A stretch of 64,000 bases of DNA. Origin: Prevotella sp. UBA2754 (GTDB lineage: Bacteria; Bacteroidota; Bacteroidia; Bacteroidales; Bacteroidaceae). Location: NCBI GenBank assembly GCA_002353295.1, contig DEJG01000001.1, positions 69,327 through 133,326 on the forward strand, given 5' to 3'. This document shows, one piece after another, positions 10,427-18,438 of the stretch. Each line of letters opens with the position of its first letter. The first letter of the stretch is position 1. Position numbers and translations under genes: made by a program. The notes under the pieces were generated by a model, which saw only the letters and a list, made by a program, of their open reading frames with translations, was not told the origin of the DNA and ran no database searches.

Positions 10427-10774
10427 ATGTACAAAATTCAAGCAAATTCATCTGGTACGCGAAACATCGAGATTAGCGACCTACACTTAGAAACCATCGA
10501 GAAGTACCAACTCTTCCGCGACCTCATTGACTCCAACGGTTACGTGGACGAACAGGTCCTAGACAAACTGAAACTCAACATCCGCTCCATGCTGGAGTCT
10601 GATGCTGGCAAGGACAAAAATCTTCTCGACCTCTGTCTCGATGTCATCTACCATCAGAACATGAAAGCCTACGGTTTACAACAACTTGTCCTTCTTTTCA
10701 TTAACTGGAAGAATCGTGGCAACGACAATCTCGGTATGACCACACGTGCATTCCAGGGAACTCCGTTTAATTGA
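10427..10774 (+). CDS. Conserved hypothetical protein
   Basis: 115 residues, soluble, no signal peptide. It begins with a short beta-like segment and continues as a helical domain rich in leucine and aspartate (DLHLETIEKYQLFRDLI, then LDLCLDVIYHQNMKAYGLQQ). I do not recognise the family. It starts 21 bases after the amidase-like gene, and its TGA stop (10772-10774) overlaps the first unit of a GAGAGTT heptamer array that continues into the start of the YgiQ gene. Confidence 0.7.
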   Translation: MYKIQANSSGTRNIEISDLHLETIEKYQLFRDLIDSNGYVDEQVLDKLKLNIRSMLESDAGKDKNLLDLCLDVIYHQNMKAYGLQQLVLLFINWKNRGNDNLGMTTRAFQGTPFN

Positions 10775-10807
10775 GAGTTGAGAGTTGAGAGATGAGAGTT
10801 GAGAGTT
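10773..10807 (+). repeat. Heptamer tandem repeat (GAGAGTT x5)
   Basis: Five consecutive 7-base units: GAGAGTT, GAGAGTT, GAGAGAT, GAGAGTT, GAGAGTT. The array carries the stop of the preceding gene at its left edge and the start codon of the YgiQ gene (10792) in its third unit. Confidence 0.95.
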
Positions 10808-12618
10808 ATAGACTGACGGATTTTCTTCCTACGACAAAGAAGGAATTGGAACTCAGAGGATGGGATGAAGTTGACATCATCCTGTTCTCTGGTGATGCCT
10901 ATGTCGATCACCCTTCTTTTGGCGCAGCAGTAATTGGACGTGTGCTCGAAGCTGCCGGCTATCGGGTGGCTATCGTACCTCAGCCAGACTGGCATGGCGA
11001 TTACCGTGATTTCAAGAAGTTGGGTCGTCCTCGACTATTCTTCGGCATTGCTCCTGGTTGCATGGACTCTATGGTGAATAAATACACAGCCAATCGTCGA
11101 CTGCGTGCTGAAGATGCCTATAGTCCAGACGGACGTCATGACACACGACCTGAATACCCCACTATCGTCTATTCCAACATCCTTCGCCAACTCTATCCCG
11201 ATGTCCCCATTGTATTAGGAGGCATTGAGGCCTCTTTGCGCCGACTCACCCACTACGACTATTGGCAGGAAAGGCTTCGCCCTTGCATTCTATGCGATGC
11301 CCCAGCCGATCTGATTGTATATGGAATGGGCGAAAAACCCATTATTGAGATTGCACACCGATTAGACGAGGGGCAACCAGTCAGCGCGCTACATGACATT
11401 CCTCAGATTGTATATCTTACTAACGATATCACACCAACAGATAGCGATATCGTGCTACATTCTCACGAAGACTGTTTACGCGACAAGCGCATGCAGGCCG
11501 AAAACTTCCGTTACATCGAGGAACAGTCGAATATGATGCATGCTCAACGCCTGCTCCAGCGTGTAAACGACTCTTATGCAGTCGTTAACCCTCCCTATCC
11601 TCCGATGACCACCGCTGAACTCGATGCTTCTTTCGACCTCCCTTACACGCGCCAGCCTCATCCCAAATATAAATGCAAGCGCATTCCCGCCTACGATATG
11701 ATCAAGCACAGCATCAACATCCATCGAGGCTGTTTTGGAGGCTGTGCCTTCTGCACCATTTCTGCTCACCAAGGAAAGTTCATTTCCTGTCGCTCAAAGG
11801 AGAGCATATTAAAAGAAGCAAAACAAGTCGTTGAGATGCCCGATTTCAAGGGATACCTCTCCGATTTGGGCGGCCCTTCTGCTAATATGTATGGCATGAA
11901 GGGACGCAACATCAATGCGTGTGAAAAATGCAAGCGTCCTAGCTGCATCCATCCCCAGGTGTGTCCCAATCTCAATACCGACCATAGTGCACTACTCGAC
12001 ATTTACCGGGCTGTTGATGCCTTACCAGGTATCAAGAAAAGCTTTATCGGAAGTGGCGTGCGCTACGACCTCATCCTGCATCATAGCAAAGACGAGACTG
12101 TCAATCAAGCTGCACGAGATTACGCCTTCGAACTCATCACCCGCCATGTCAGCGGCCGACTGAAGGTAGCACCAGAACATACTAGCGACCGTGTTCTCCA
12201 ACTAATGCGCAAACCGTCCTTTCGCTTGTTCTACGATTTTAAACGCATCTTCGACCGCATCAATCATGACGAGCACCTCAACCAGCAAATCATTCCCTAC
12301 TTCATTTCCAGCCATCCTGGATGCACTGAGCAGGATATGGCACAACTGGCAGAGATTACCAAACAACTGAATTTTCATTTGGAACAAGTACAAGATTTCA
12401 CACCCACCCCAATGACCGTTTCTACCGAAATGTGGTATACGGGCTACGACCCATATACGATGGAGAAGGTGTATAGTGCTCACAGCCAACAGGAGAAGCT
12501 TGCCCAGCGCCAGTATTTCTTCTGGTATAAAGACAGCAATCATGCTAATAATCGAACAAACTACAATCCCCAAAAATCCGCAAAAGAAAAACGAAGACGG
12601 AATTCTCGTAAGTCCTGA
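10792..12618 (+). CDS. YgiQ family radical SAM protein
   Basis: 608 residues. The N-terminal B12-binding-like region (VDIILFSGDAYVDHPSFGAA) is followed by the radical SAM core with its 4Fe-4S cysteines in HRGCFGGCAFC (CX3CX2C, about residues 310-317) and the family's C-terminal cysteine-rich segment (NACEKCKRPSC, about 375-385). YgiQ proteins are conserved radical SAM enzymes of unknown substrate. The start codon lies inside a heptamer repeat, so the first residues (MRVES) are encoded by the repeat; recognisable family sequence begins at TDFLPTTKKELELRGWDE. The 3' end overlaps the next gene by 77 bases in another frame. Confidence 0.92.
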   Translation: MRVESYRLTDFLPTTKKELELRGWDEVDIILFSGDAYVDHPSFGAAVIGRVLEAAGYRVAIVPQPDWHGDYRDFKKLGRPRLFFGIAPGCMDSMVNKYTANRRLRAEDAYSPDGRHDTRPEYPTIVYSNILRQLYPDVPIVLGGIEASLRRLTHYDYWQERLRPCILCDAPADLIVYGMGEKPIIEIAHRLDEGQPVSALHDIPQIVYLTNDITPTDSDIVLHSHEDCLRDKRMQAENFRYIEEQSNMMHAQRLLQRVNDSYAVVNPPYPPMTTAELDASFDLPYTRQPHPKYKCKRIPAYDMIKHSINIHRGCFGGCAFCTISAHQGKFISCRSKESILKEAKQVVEMPDFKGYLSDLGGPSANMYGMKGRNINACEKCKRPSCIHPQVCPNLNTDHSALLDIYRAVDALPGIKKSFIGSGVRYDLILHHSKDETVNQAARDYAFELITRHVSGRLKVAPEHTSDRVLQLMRKPSFRLFYDFKRIFDRINHDEHLNQQIIPYFISSHPGCTEQDMAQLAEITKQLNFHLEQVQDFTPTPMTVSTEMWYTGYDPYTMEKVYSAHSQQEKLAQRQYFFWYKDSNHANNRTNYNPQKSAKEKRRRNSRKS

Positions 12619-13348
12619 TTTCATAGCCGTCATCGATGGTTCCACCTCCAAGACCGACTATCGGCACAGTTTTTGGCGCAGCAACGGACGACAAGCTACT
12701 CACTTGGTTTGTCGTTATCTGAAACATGCTCCCAAACAACTCTCGTGTCATGAGTTTCTACGGGGTGTTTCAGCCTATATCCGCAAACACTATCGAAAAT
12801 CTCACCTGTCGCGTCTGATGGAACATCCCGAAGAACGACTCACCTGTTCTGCCATCATCTATAGCCGATTGCAACGTCAGATATGGATGGTGGGCGACTG
12901 CCAATGCCTTTTAGATGGACAATTACTTGAGAATCCCAAACCACAGGAGGCTGTCTATGCTGCTAAACGTGCCAAGCATGCCAAACAGCTCCTTGCTGAA
13001 GGCATGACCATAGAACAATTGCGCACCCATGATGCAGCCCGCGACTTTATCCTGCCCGATATCGTTGCGAGCATGAAGCAACAGAATGTCACTTATTCCG
13101 TCATCGATGGATTCCCGATACCAGAACACCTTGTCCCGGTCATTACTCTCGATTTCCATCCCCACGAAATCATATTTGCCACCGATGGTTATCCCATTCT
13201 CTGCCCCACCCTTGCCGAGAGTGAACAACGGTTAGCGCAACAACGCGAGAACGATCCCTTGAACATCGACAGTTTCCTCGCCAGCAAAGCATTTATGCTA
13301 GGGCAAGATTCTTTTGATGACAGGACATATGTAAGATTTCAGGTCTGA
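12542..13348 (+). CDS. PP2C-like phosphatase family protein
   Basis: 268 residues from the ATG at 12542 (MLIIEQTTIPK), chosen because the 22 upstream codons in the same frame look like YgiQ-overlap noise. Four features in the order of PP2C metal-dependent phosphatases are visible: FIAVIDGSTSK (Asp-Gly), MVGDCQ (Gly-Asp), FATDGYP (Asp-Gly) and DDRTYVRF at the C-terminus. This suggests a divergent Ser/Thr phosphatase fold; activity is not established and several surrounding residues differ from canonical PP2C. No transmembrane segment. It overlaps the end of ygiQ by 77 bases and precedes tRNA-Arg. Confidence 0.7.
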   Translation: MLIIEQTTIPKNPQKKNEDGILVSPDFIAVIDGSTSKTDYRHSFWRSNGRQATHLVCRYLKHAPKQLSCHEFLRGVSAYIRKHYRKSHLSRLMEHPEERLTCSAIIYSRLQRQIWMVGDCQCLLDGQLLENPKPQEAVYAAKRAKHAKQLLAEGMTIEQLRTHDAARDFILPDIVASMKQQNVTYSVIDGFPIPEHLVPVITLDFHPHEIIFATDGYPILCPTLAESEQRLAQQRENDPLNIDSFLASKAFMLGQDSFDDRTYVRFQV

Positions 13349-13350
13349 AA

Positions 13351-13382
13351 TTTGGCGCTTTGCCAAAAAAGTAGTACCTTTG
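13351..13382 (+). promoter_or_regulatory. Promoter of tRNA-Arg
   Basis: TTTG at 13351-13354, 20 bases, then TACCTTTG at 13375-13382: a textbook Bacteroidetes promoter. The tRNA begins 16 bases downstream. Confidence 0.8.
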
Positions 13383-13397
13383 CACGCTGAAAATGAT

Positions 13398-13471
13398 GGT
13401 CCGGTAGCTCAGCTGGATAGAGCAACAGCCTTCTAAGCTGTGGGTCTCGGGTTCGAATCCCGACCGGATCA
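13398..13471 (+). tRNA. tRNA-Arg (anticodon TCT)
   Basis: A 74-base cloverleaf. The acceptor arms GGTCCGG and CCGGATC pair with one G-T. The D arm is AGCTCAGCTGGATAGAGC. The anticodon arm is ACAGC-CTTCTAA-GCTGT with TCT in the loop. The T arm is TCGGG-TTCGAAT-CCCGA. The discriminator is A and CCA is not encoded. It reads AGA codons. Its own promoter and a hairpin terminator flank it. Confidence 0.96.
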
Positions 13472-13481
13472 CAAAAACGTC

Positions 13482-13518
13482 AAAAGGGTGACAGACTTTA
13501 TAAGTTCTGCACCCTTTT
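13482..13518 (+). terminator. Rho-independent terminator after tRNA-Arg
   Basis: Inverted arms AAAAGGGTGaCAGACTT and AAGTTCTGCACCCTTTT with a short TATA-like loop, then TCTTTATT. It ends the tRNA transcript 22 bases before the Y-polymerase gene. Confidence 0.75.
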
Positions 13519-13540
13519 CTTTATTAAGTTAGGACAACTG

Positions 13541-15055
13541 ATGCAGGAATCGGAACGGATATATGTAGCCATCGACCTGAAGTCGTTTTACGCTTCAGTT
13601 GAGTGTGTGGACAGAGGGTATGACCCGTTGACCACTAATCTTGTAGTGGCCGATGTCAGTAGAACCGAGAAGACCATCTGTCTGGCTGTTTCACCCAGTT
13701 TGAAAGCCTACGGTATCGGAGGTCGTGCACGCCTGTTCGAAGTAGTACAACGGATGCGCGAAGTGAACTACGAGCGCCTGTGTAAGTCGCCACAGCATAA
13801 GTTCACAGGGAAATCCTACAATGATTTAGAACTGAAGGACCATCCAGATTGGGCCGTTGACTACCTCGCAGCCCCACCCCGTATGGCTCATTATATAGAG
13901 GTCAGCAGTAAGATTTATAATGTCTATCTCCAATACATCGCCCCTGAGGACATCCATGTTTACTCCATCGACGAAGTTTTCATGGATGTCACTAACTACC
14001 TGCACGTTTACAAAATGACGGCTCACGAACTAGCAATGACCATGATTCACGATGTACTGAAGCAGACAGGTATCACCGCCACAGCAGGCATCGGCACCAA
14101 TATGTACCTCTGCAAAGTAGCGATGGATATTGTAGCCAAGAAGATGCCAGCTGATGCAGATGGAGTTCGCATTGCAGAACTCAACGAGATGACCTATCGC
14201 AAAGAACTCTGGGATTATCGCCCCATCACCAAATTCTGGAGAGTGGGGAAAGGTATTGCCAATAAGCTCAGTATGTATGGTATTGACACGATGGGCAAAC
14301 TGGCCCGAATGTCGCATGAGCGCGAAGAACTTCTCTACCAACTCTTTGGCGTTAATGCCGAACTGCTCATCGACCATGCCTGGGGTTGGGAACCTTGTAC
14401 CATTGCCGATGTCAAAGCCTATCGTCCTGAATCGAACTCCTTCAGCAGTGGTCAAGTACTCCAGGAACCCTACGATTTCAAGAAAGCCAGGGTTGTAGCT
14501 AAAGAAATGGCAGAAGGAATGGCATTGGATCTTGTAGCTAAACGCATGGTGACCGACCAACTGGTGCTCACCGTCGGTTATGATGCAGAGAGTCTGACCC
14601 GCCCAGAAATACGTGCCAAGTATCACGGTGAAATCACCACCAACTACTATGGCAAGCAAGTGCCCAAGCACGCTCATGGCACTTGGAACTTTGAAACTCC
14701 CACCTCTTCATCACGCATGATGATGGATGCAGTAGCTACACTTTTCGACCAACTGGTCAATCCCTATTTGCTCATTCGCCGACTGAATATCTGCGTCAAC
14801 CATGTCGTGTCCGAATCATCACTCGAATCGCGACGTGCAGAGCCACAGCAATTGGACTTGTTCACCGACTACGAAACCCTTAAAAGACAGAAACAGGAAG
14901 AGCATAAACAACTGGAAAAGGAGCGGCGTCTACAGGAAGTACAGTTACAAATCAAACAACGCTTTGGAAAGAATTCCATTCTTCGTGGCCTCAATTTCGA
15001 AGAAGGAGCCACAGCCAAAGAGCGTAATGCACAGATAGGAGGACATAAAGCATAA
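13541..15055 (+). CDS. Y-family DNA polymerase (UvrX/UmuC-like)
   Basis: 504 residues. Translesion polymerase landmarks are visible: YVAIDLKSFYASVECVDRGYDP (first metal-binding Asp and steric-gate region, about 7-28), VYSIDEVFMDVT (catalytic SIDE motif, about 141-152), TATAGIGTNMYLCKVAMDI (palm), and a little-finger domain up to about 435. A charged coiled-coil tail (about 440-480) follows, with QQLDLF at about 431-436, which resembles a beta-clamp-binding motif. This subtype, typical of Firmicutes and Bacteroidetes, is encoded with a small YolD-like partner, as here (TAATG overlap at 15053-15057). It differs from the UmuC-like polymerase at the right end of the window. Confidence 0.92.
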   Translation: MQESERIYVAIDLKSFYASVECVDRGYDPLTTNLVVADVSRTEKTICLAVSPSLKAYGIGGRARLFEVVQRMREVNYERLCKSPQHKFTGKSYNDLELKDHPDWAVDYLAAPPRMAHYIEVSSKIYNVYLQYIAPEDIHVYSIDEVFMDVTNYLHVYKMTAHELAMTMIHDVLKQTGITATAGIGTNMYLCKVAMDIVAKKMPADADGVRIAELNEMTYRKELWDYRPITKFWRVGKGIANKLSMYGIDTMGKLARMSHEREELLYQLFGVNAELLIDHAWGWEPCTIADVKAYRPESNSFSSGQVLQEPYDFKKARVVAKEMAEGMALDLVAKRMVTDQLVLTVGYDAESLTRPEIRAKYHGEITTNYYGKQVPKHAHGTWNFETPTSSSRMMMDAVATLFDQLVNPYLLIRRLNICVNHVVSESSLESRRAEPQQLDLFTDYETLKRQKQEEHKQLEKERRLQEVQLQIKQRFGKNSILRGLNFEEGATAKERNAQIGGHKA

Positions 15056-15243
15056 TGGGATACTACGACGACATCATCAATCTGCCACATCACGTTTCGA
15101 AGCGACATCCCCAGATGCCAATGTGGAATCGTGCCGCTCAGTTTGCCCCCTTTGCCGCCTTGACGGGATATGATGATGCCATTCAAGAGACAGCAAAGGA
15201 AAACGAGCGAATGTATAATGAAACTCGTACCGACGACGAATAA
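15055..15243 (+). CDS. Small YolD-like partner of Y-family polymerase
   Basis: 62 residues. The core NRAAQFAPFAALTGYDDAIQ is the hallmark of the short proteins encoded directly after UvrX-type polymerases. The ATG overlaps the polymerase stop (TAATG), so translation is coupled. Role unproven; presumed to modulate or recruit the translesion polymerase. Confidence 0.85.
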   Translation: MGYYDDIINLPHHVSKRHPQMPMWNRAAQFAPFAALTGYDDAIQETAKENERMYNETRTDDE

Positions 15244-15277
15244 TACAAATCAAAGATGATGAAACGATGATTGAGTT

Positions 15278-15883
15278 TTACAGATAAGTATTATTGTCGA
15301 TTCCTTTGAACATATCAAGGAAACGGAGGGCACGTTGACGCAAACGGTCAGATTCGCCTTGGTAAAGTTTTGGAATGGTAGTGCCTGTAAACAGTTCTTC
15401 ACCCTTGTATTTCCTGACAGAGAAGCGCAACAGACGCTTGCCGTCGAACCACATACGCAGTTCATAAGGTGTCAAGTCGTCTGCAATATCGGGAGTGAGA
15501 GCATAAACGAACATCGCCTGCCCTTTCTCGTCGTAGAGATATTCCTCATAAAATTCACGAGCTGCAAAATTATATTTCGCAGTAGTAAATCGCAGATAAT
15601 GCGGTAGGTAGACTTGATCTTCGTCCGAATCCATCTCATTATAATACATACGGATATGTTCACGATGCGAGCCTGTTCCTGGCAGGTTCTGCAATACATG
15701 TAGGTCGAAGTATACAGGAGGCCACGGTGTTTCCCCGTCTTCATTAGGCATCATCAGGGCTATGTCTTCCTGAACGGCTTGATACTCCTTACGGATACTC
15801 TCTACAGTGGTCTGTGCACTGGCAGACAGCGTCCATGCTACACACAACATCAGTGCAATGACGGTTTTTAGTTCTTTCTTCAT
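15278..15883 (-). CDS. Secreted protein of unknown function
   Basis: 201 residues with a signal peptide (MKKELKTVIALMLCVAWTLS, cut near ASAQ). The mature part is acidic and aromatic-rich with no motif I recognise. It follows the lipoprotein gene by 18 bases on the same strand, so the two probably form a bicistronic unit whose products sit in the envelope. It converges on the small YolD-like gene. Confidence 0.75.
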   Translation of the reverse strand: MKKELKTVIALMLCVAWTLSASAQTTVESIRKEYQAVQEDIALMMPNEDGETPWPPVYFDLHVLQNLPGTGSHREHIRMYYNEMDSDEDQVYLPHYLRFTTAKYNFAAREFYEEYLYDEKGQAMFVYALTPDIADDLTPYELRMWFDGKRLLRFSVRKYKGEELFTGTTIPKLYQGESDRLRQRALRFLDMFKGIDNNTYL

Positions 15884-15901
15884 AACTCTAAACAGATAAG
15901 G

Positions 15902-16720
15902 TTATTCTTCCTGACGATAATAAACGGTGCCTTGTTCGTTCTTCAGCGTGCGGGTTTGGGAATTATATTCGTAGCAATCCTCTTCAGATGCTACACCTTT
16001 GGGAGACAGGCAGATGGTATTGCCTTTGATTCTATAGGTATATTCCGTAAAATTCAAACTCCCTATCATGCCCCATGTTGCTGTACCATCGCTCGTCAAA
16101 CAAAACCGACTCTCCTGTTCCTCATCATCATAGACGCCAGCTATATTATCAAATGTCAGTTCCGTTCCCTGAGCCTTCTCGTCCTGCAGTATCACTCTGC
16201 GGAGATAAGCCTTGTCATCCTCTCCATCCTCGGAAGGGCAGAAATCATCAATATACCAATCGTCTCGCTCAAAACGCAGGGCGATAGTCGTTTCCTTGTC
16301 ATTAAAATTATGAATAGCGAGGTCAACGAGTGCCGTCGAATCCGTGACCTGATAGACTTTCTTCACCTGATAGCTCCAATCCTCAGAGAAATCCTGTCCG
16401 CATACCCAGTGGTCATAGTCGTAGAGGACCTCATCCATCTTCTCGCATACCTTCAACGCCTGTTGCATCAGCGCATAGTAGCGTTGTGAGCAGTAAGCAC
16501 TGTCACGATTGAAATTGTTTGAGATGTAATCCACCCGGTTCCCCTCAGCATCAACGACTGACTTTCCTACAGTCTTGTAGATAGTGTCTATACGCTGACG
16601 GATATACTCTTCCGTTTGTTTATTAACACTGCCGCTTTCGCTTTGCTGTTGATTCTTACCGCCACATGCTGCCAAGATGAGCAGTAGCCCCATGATTAAT
16701 AGTTTATTGTTCATACTCAT
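15902..16720 (-). CDS. Putative lipoprotein of unknown function
   Basis: 272 residues. A type II signal peptide with lipobox LAAC (Cys about residue 19) is followed by GGKNQQQSESGS, a flexible linker. The mature domain includes a tryptophan-rich middle (EDWSYQVKKVYQV, RDDWYIDDFCPSEDG) and a C-terminal beta-rich region that could bind a small ligand, but I recognise no family. Start could be Met1 (16720) or Met3 (16714). First gene of a two-gene unit; a TAACTTTG box lies about 75 bases upstream. Confidence 0.8.
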   Translation of the reverse strand: MSMNNKLLIMGLLLILAACGGKNQQQSESGSVNKQTEEYIRQRIDTIYKTVGKSVVDAEGNRVDYISNNFNRDSAYCSQRYYALMQQALKVCEKMDEVLYDYDHWVCGQDFSEDWSYQVKKVYQVTDSTALVDLAIHNFNDKETTIALRFERDDWYIDDFCPSEDGEDDKAYLRRVILQDEKAQGTELTFDNIAGVYDDEEQESRFCLTSDGTATWGMIGSLNFTEYTYRIKGNTICLSPKGVASEEDCYEYNSQTRTLKNEQGTVYYRQEE

Positions 16721-16794
16721 ATCGTTTTGACTAAACCTTTTAATTTAGCTTTATCATGTCGCTCCACCTCGTTGTCAGATTAGGACTTCCGTCG

Positions 16795-16802
16795 CAAAGT
16801 TA
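16795..16802 (-). promoter_or_regulatory. -7 element for the lipoprotein unit
   Basis: Minus strand TAACTTTG. It faces away from the promoter of the patatin gene. No well-spaced -33 box is seen. Confidence 0.5.
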
Positions 16803-16844
16803 CGAAAAAAAAGAGAATTATCGTACACAATTCTTAAAAAAAGA

Positions 16845-16876
16845 TTTGGTTATCTTCTCACTTATTTGTACCTTCG
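16845..16876 (+). promoter_or_regulatory. Promoter of first patatin gene
   Basis: TTTG (16845-16848), 20 bases, TACCTTCG (16869-16876). The ATG at 16897 follows after only 20 bases, which excludes the in-frame TTG at 16894 as a likely start. Confidence 0.65.
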
Positions 16877-16896
16877 CGCCATAAATCTGCATATTG

Positions 16897-17748
16897 ATGA
16901 AAAATGGACTAGTGCTTGAAGGCGGAGCCATGCGTGGACTCTGGACAGCCGGAGTGACGGACGTGATGATGGAACACGGGATATGGCCCAACGGACTGAT
17001 TGGGGTATCTGCAGGTGCGGCCTTTGGTTGTAACATCAAGTCGCGACAGATTGGTCGCGCTATCCGCTACAATATCCGTTTTGCGAAAGATGCCCGCTAT
17101 AGCGGCATGAAATCGCTGTTGACGACAGGTGACTATTTTAACGCAGAATTCGGCTATCACATCGTACCCAAATACTATGATGTCTACGACGACGAAGCCT
17201 TCAACAAGAATCCGATGGAGTTCATCGTGGTCTGTACAGATGTGGATACGGGACGACCTGTTTACCAGTCATTGACAGAAGCTAACTACGAAACTTACGA
17301 ATGGATTCGCGCCTCAGCCTCGATGCCATTGGTATCGAAGGTGGTGAAACTGGGAGGCAGGCAACTGCTGGACGGTGGTGTGGCCGACTCTATCCCCCTG
17401 GAATACTTCGAAAGCATAGGTTATCGGCATAATGTAGTGATACTGACACAGCCGAAAGGTTTTATCAAAAAACAGAACAAGCTATTGCCTCTGATGCGGC
17501 TGGCTCTCAGGAAACACCCACAGTTCGTAGAAGCCCTGGAGCATCGTCCTGCAATGTACAACAATCAGTTGGCCTACGTGGAAGAGGCTGAACGCGATGG
17601 GCGCTGTCTGGTAATTCGTCCAGATAAAAAAATCCCCATTGGTCACATTTCTCACGACCCGCAAGAAATGCTCCATGTCTATGAGTTGGGACGGAGCGTG
17701 GGCAATAGATATTTAGAAAGTATCAAAAAATTTTACGCTAACAGCTAA
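16897..17748 (+). CDS. Patatin-like phospholipase family protein (copy 1)
   Basis: 283 residues. Oxyanion loop GLVLEGGAMRG at the N-terminus, nucleophile elbow GVSAG (GXSXG, about residues 37-41) and catalytic Asp in LLDGGVADSIP form the Ser-Asp dyad of patatin acyl hydrolases. No signal peptide, so cytosolic or peripheral. Probably hydrolyses lipid esters; substrate unknown. It is 12 bases upstream of trmD and likely co-transcribed. A paralogue of the same length and layout is on the other side of trmD in the opposite orientation. Confidence 0.9.
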   Translation: MKNGLVLEGGAMRGLWTAGVTDVMMEHGIWPNGLIGVSAGAAFGCNIKSRQIGRAIRYNIRFAKDARYSGMKSLLTTGDYFNAEFGYHIVPKYYDVYDDEAFNKNPMEFIVVCTDVDTGRPVYQSLTEANYETYEWIRASASMPLVSKVVKLGGRQLLDGGVADSIPLEYFESIGYRHNVVILTQPKGFIKKQNKLLPLMRLALRKHPQFVEALEHRPAMYNNQLAYVEEAERDGRCLVIRPDKKIPIGHISHDPQEMLHVYELGRSVGNRYLESIKKFYANS

Positions 17749-17760
17749 TCGCAAGAAGCT

Positions 17761-18438
17761 ATGAGAATTGATATTATTTCCGTCTTGCCCGAAATGTTGG
17801 AGGGCTTCGTTCACGAATCAATATTGGCTCGAGCCGAGAAAAAAGGTCTAGCCGAAATTCGTCTGCACAACCTGCGCGACTACACACTGGACAAATGGCG
17901 CCGCGTGGATGATTACCCCTATGGCGGTTCGGCTGGAATGGTGATGCAGTGTGAGCCCATAGACCGATGCATCACAGCCTTGAAAGCAGAACGTGACTAT
18001 GACGAGGTCATTTTCACTTCGCCCGACGGTGAACGTTTCGACCAGCACATGGCCAACGAACTGTCGATGAAGGGGAATCTGATTATCTTGGCCGGACATT
18101 ATAAAGGAATTGACCAAAGAGTGCGCGACCACCTGATTACCAAAGAGATATCAATCGGTGACTTCGTACTAACAGGAGGCGAGTTGGTAGCTGCGATGAT
18201 AGCTGATGCCATCGTGAGAGTGGTGCCTGGCGTAATCGGTGATGAGCAGTCAGCACTTTCCGATTGTTTTCAGGACGACCTGCTGGCTGCACCTATCTAT
18301 ACCCGACCTGCCGACTATAAAGGATGGAAGGTACCAGAGATTCTGCTCTCAGGTAACGAGGCTAAAATCAGAAACTGGGAATTGGAACAGGCTATGGATC
18401 GCACCCGCCGACTCAGGCCAGACCTTCTGAAAGAATAA
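17761..18438 (+). CDS. trmD: tRNA (guanine-37-N1)-methyltransferase
   Basis: 225 residues, the normal TrmD size. It methylates G37 of tRNAs reading CNN/CGG-type codons using S-adenosylmethionine. Start MRIDIISVLPEMLEGF, knot motifs LAGHYKGIDQRVRDHL and DFVLTGGELVAAMIADA (SPOUT trefoil knot), and GVIGDEQSALSDCFQD are all typical. Its last 26 bases overlap the end of the convergent patatin gene, so the two transcripts are complementary at their 3' ends. Confidence 0.97.
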   Translation: MRIDIISVLPEMLEGFVHESILARAEKKGLAEIRLHNLRDYTLDKWRRVDDYPYGGSAGMVMQCEPIDRCITALKAERDYDEVIFTSPDGERFDQHMANELSMKGNLIILAGHYKGIDQRVRDHLITKEISIGDFVLTGGELVAAMIADAIVRVVPGVIGDEQSALSDCFQDDLLAAPIYTRPADYKGWKVPEILLSGNEAKIRNWELEQAMDRTRRLRPDLLKE

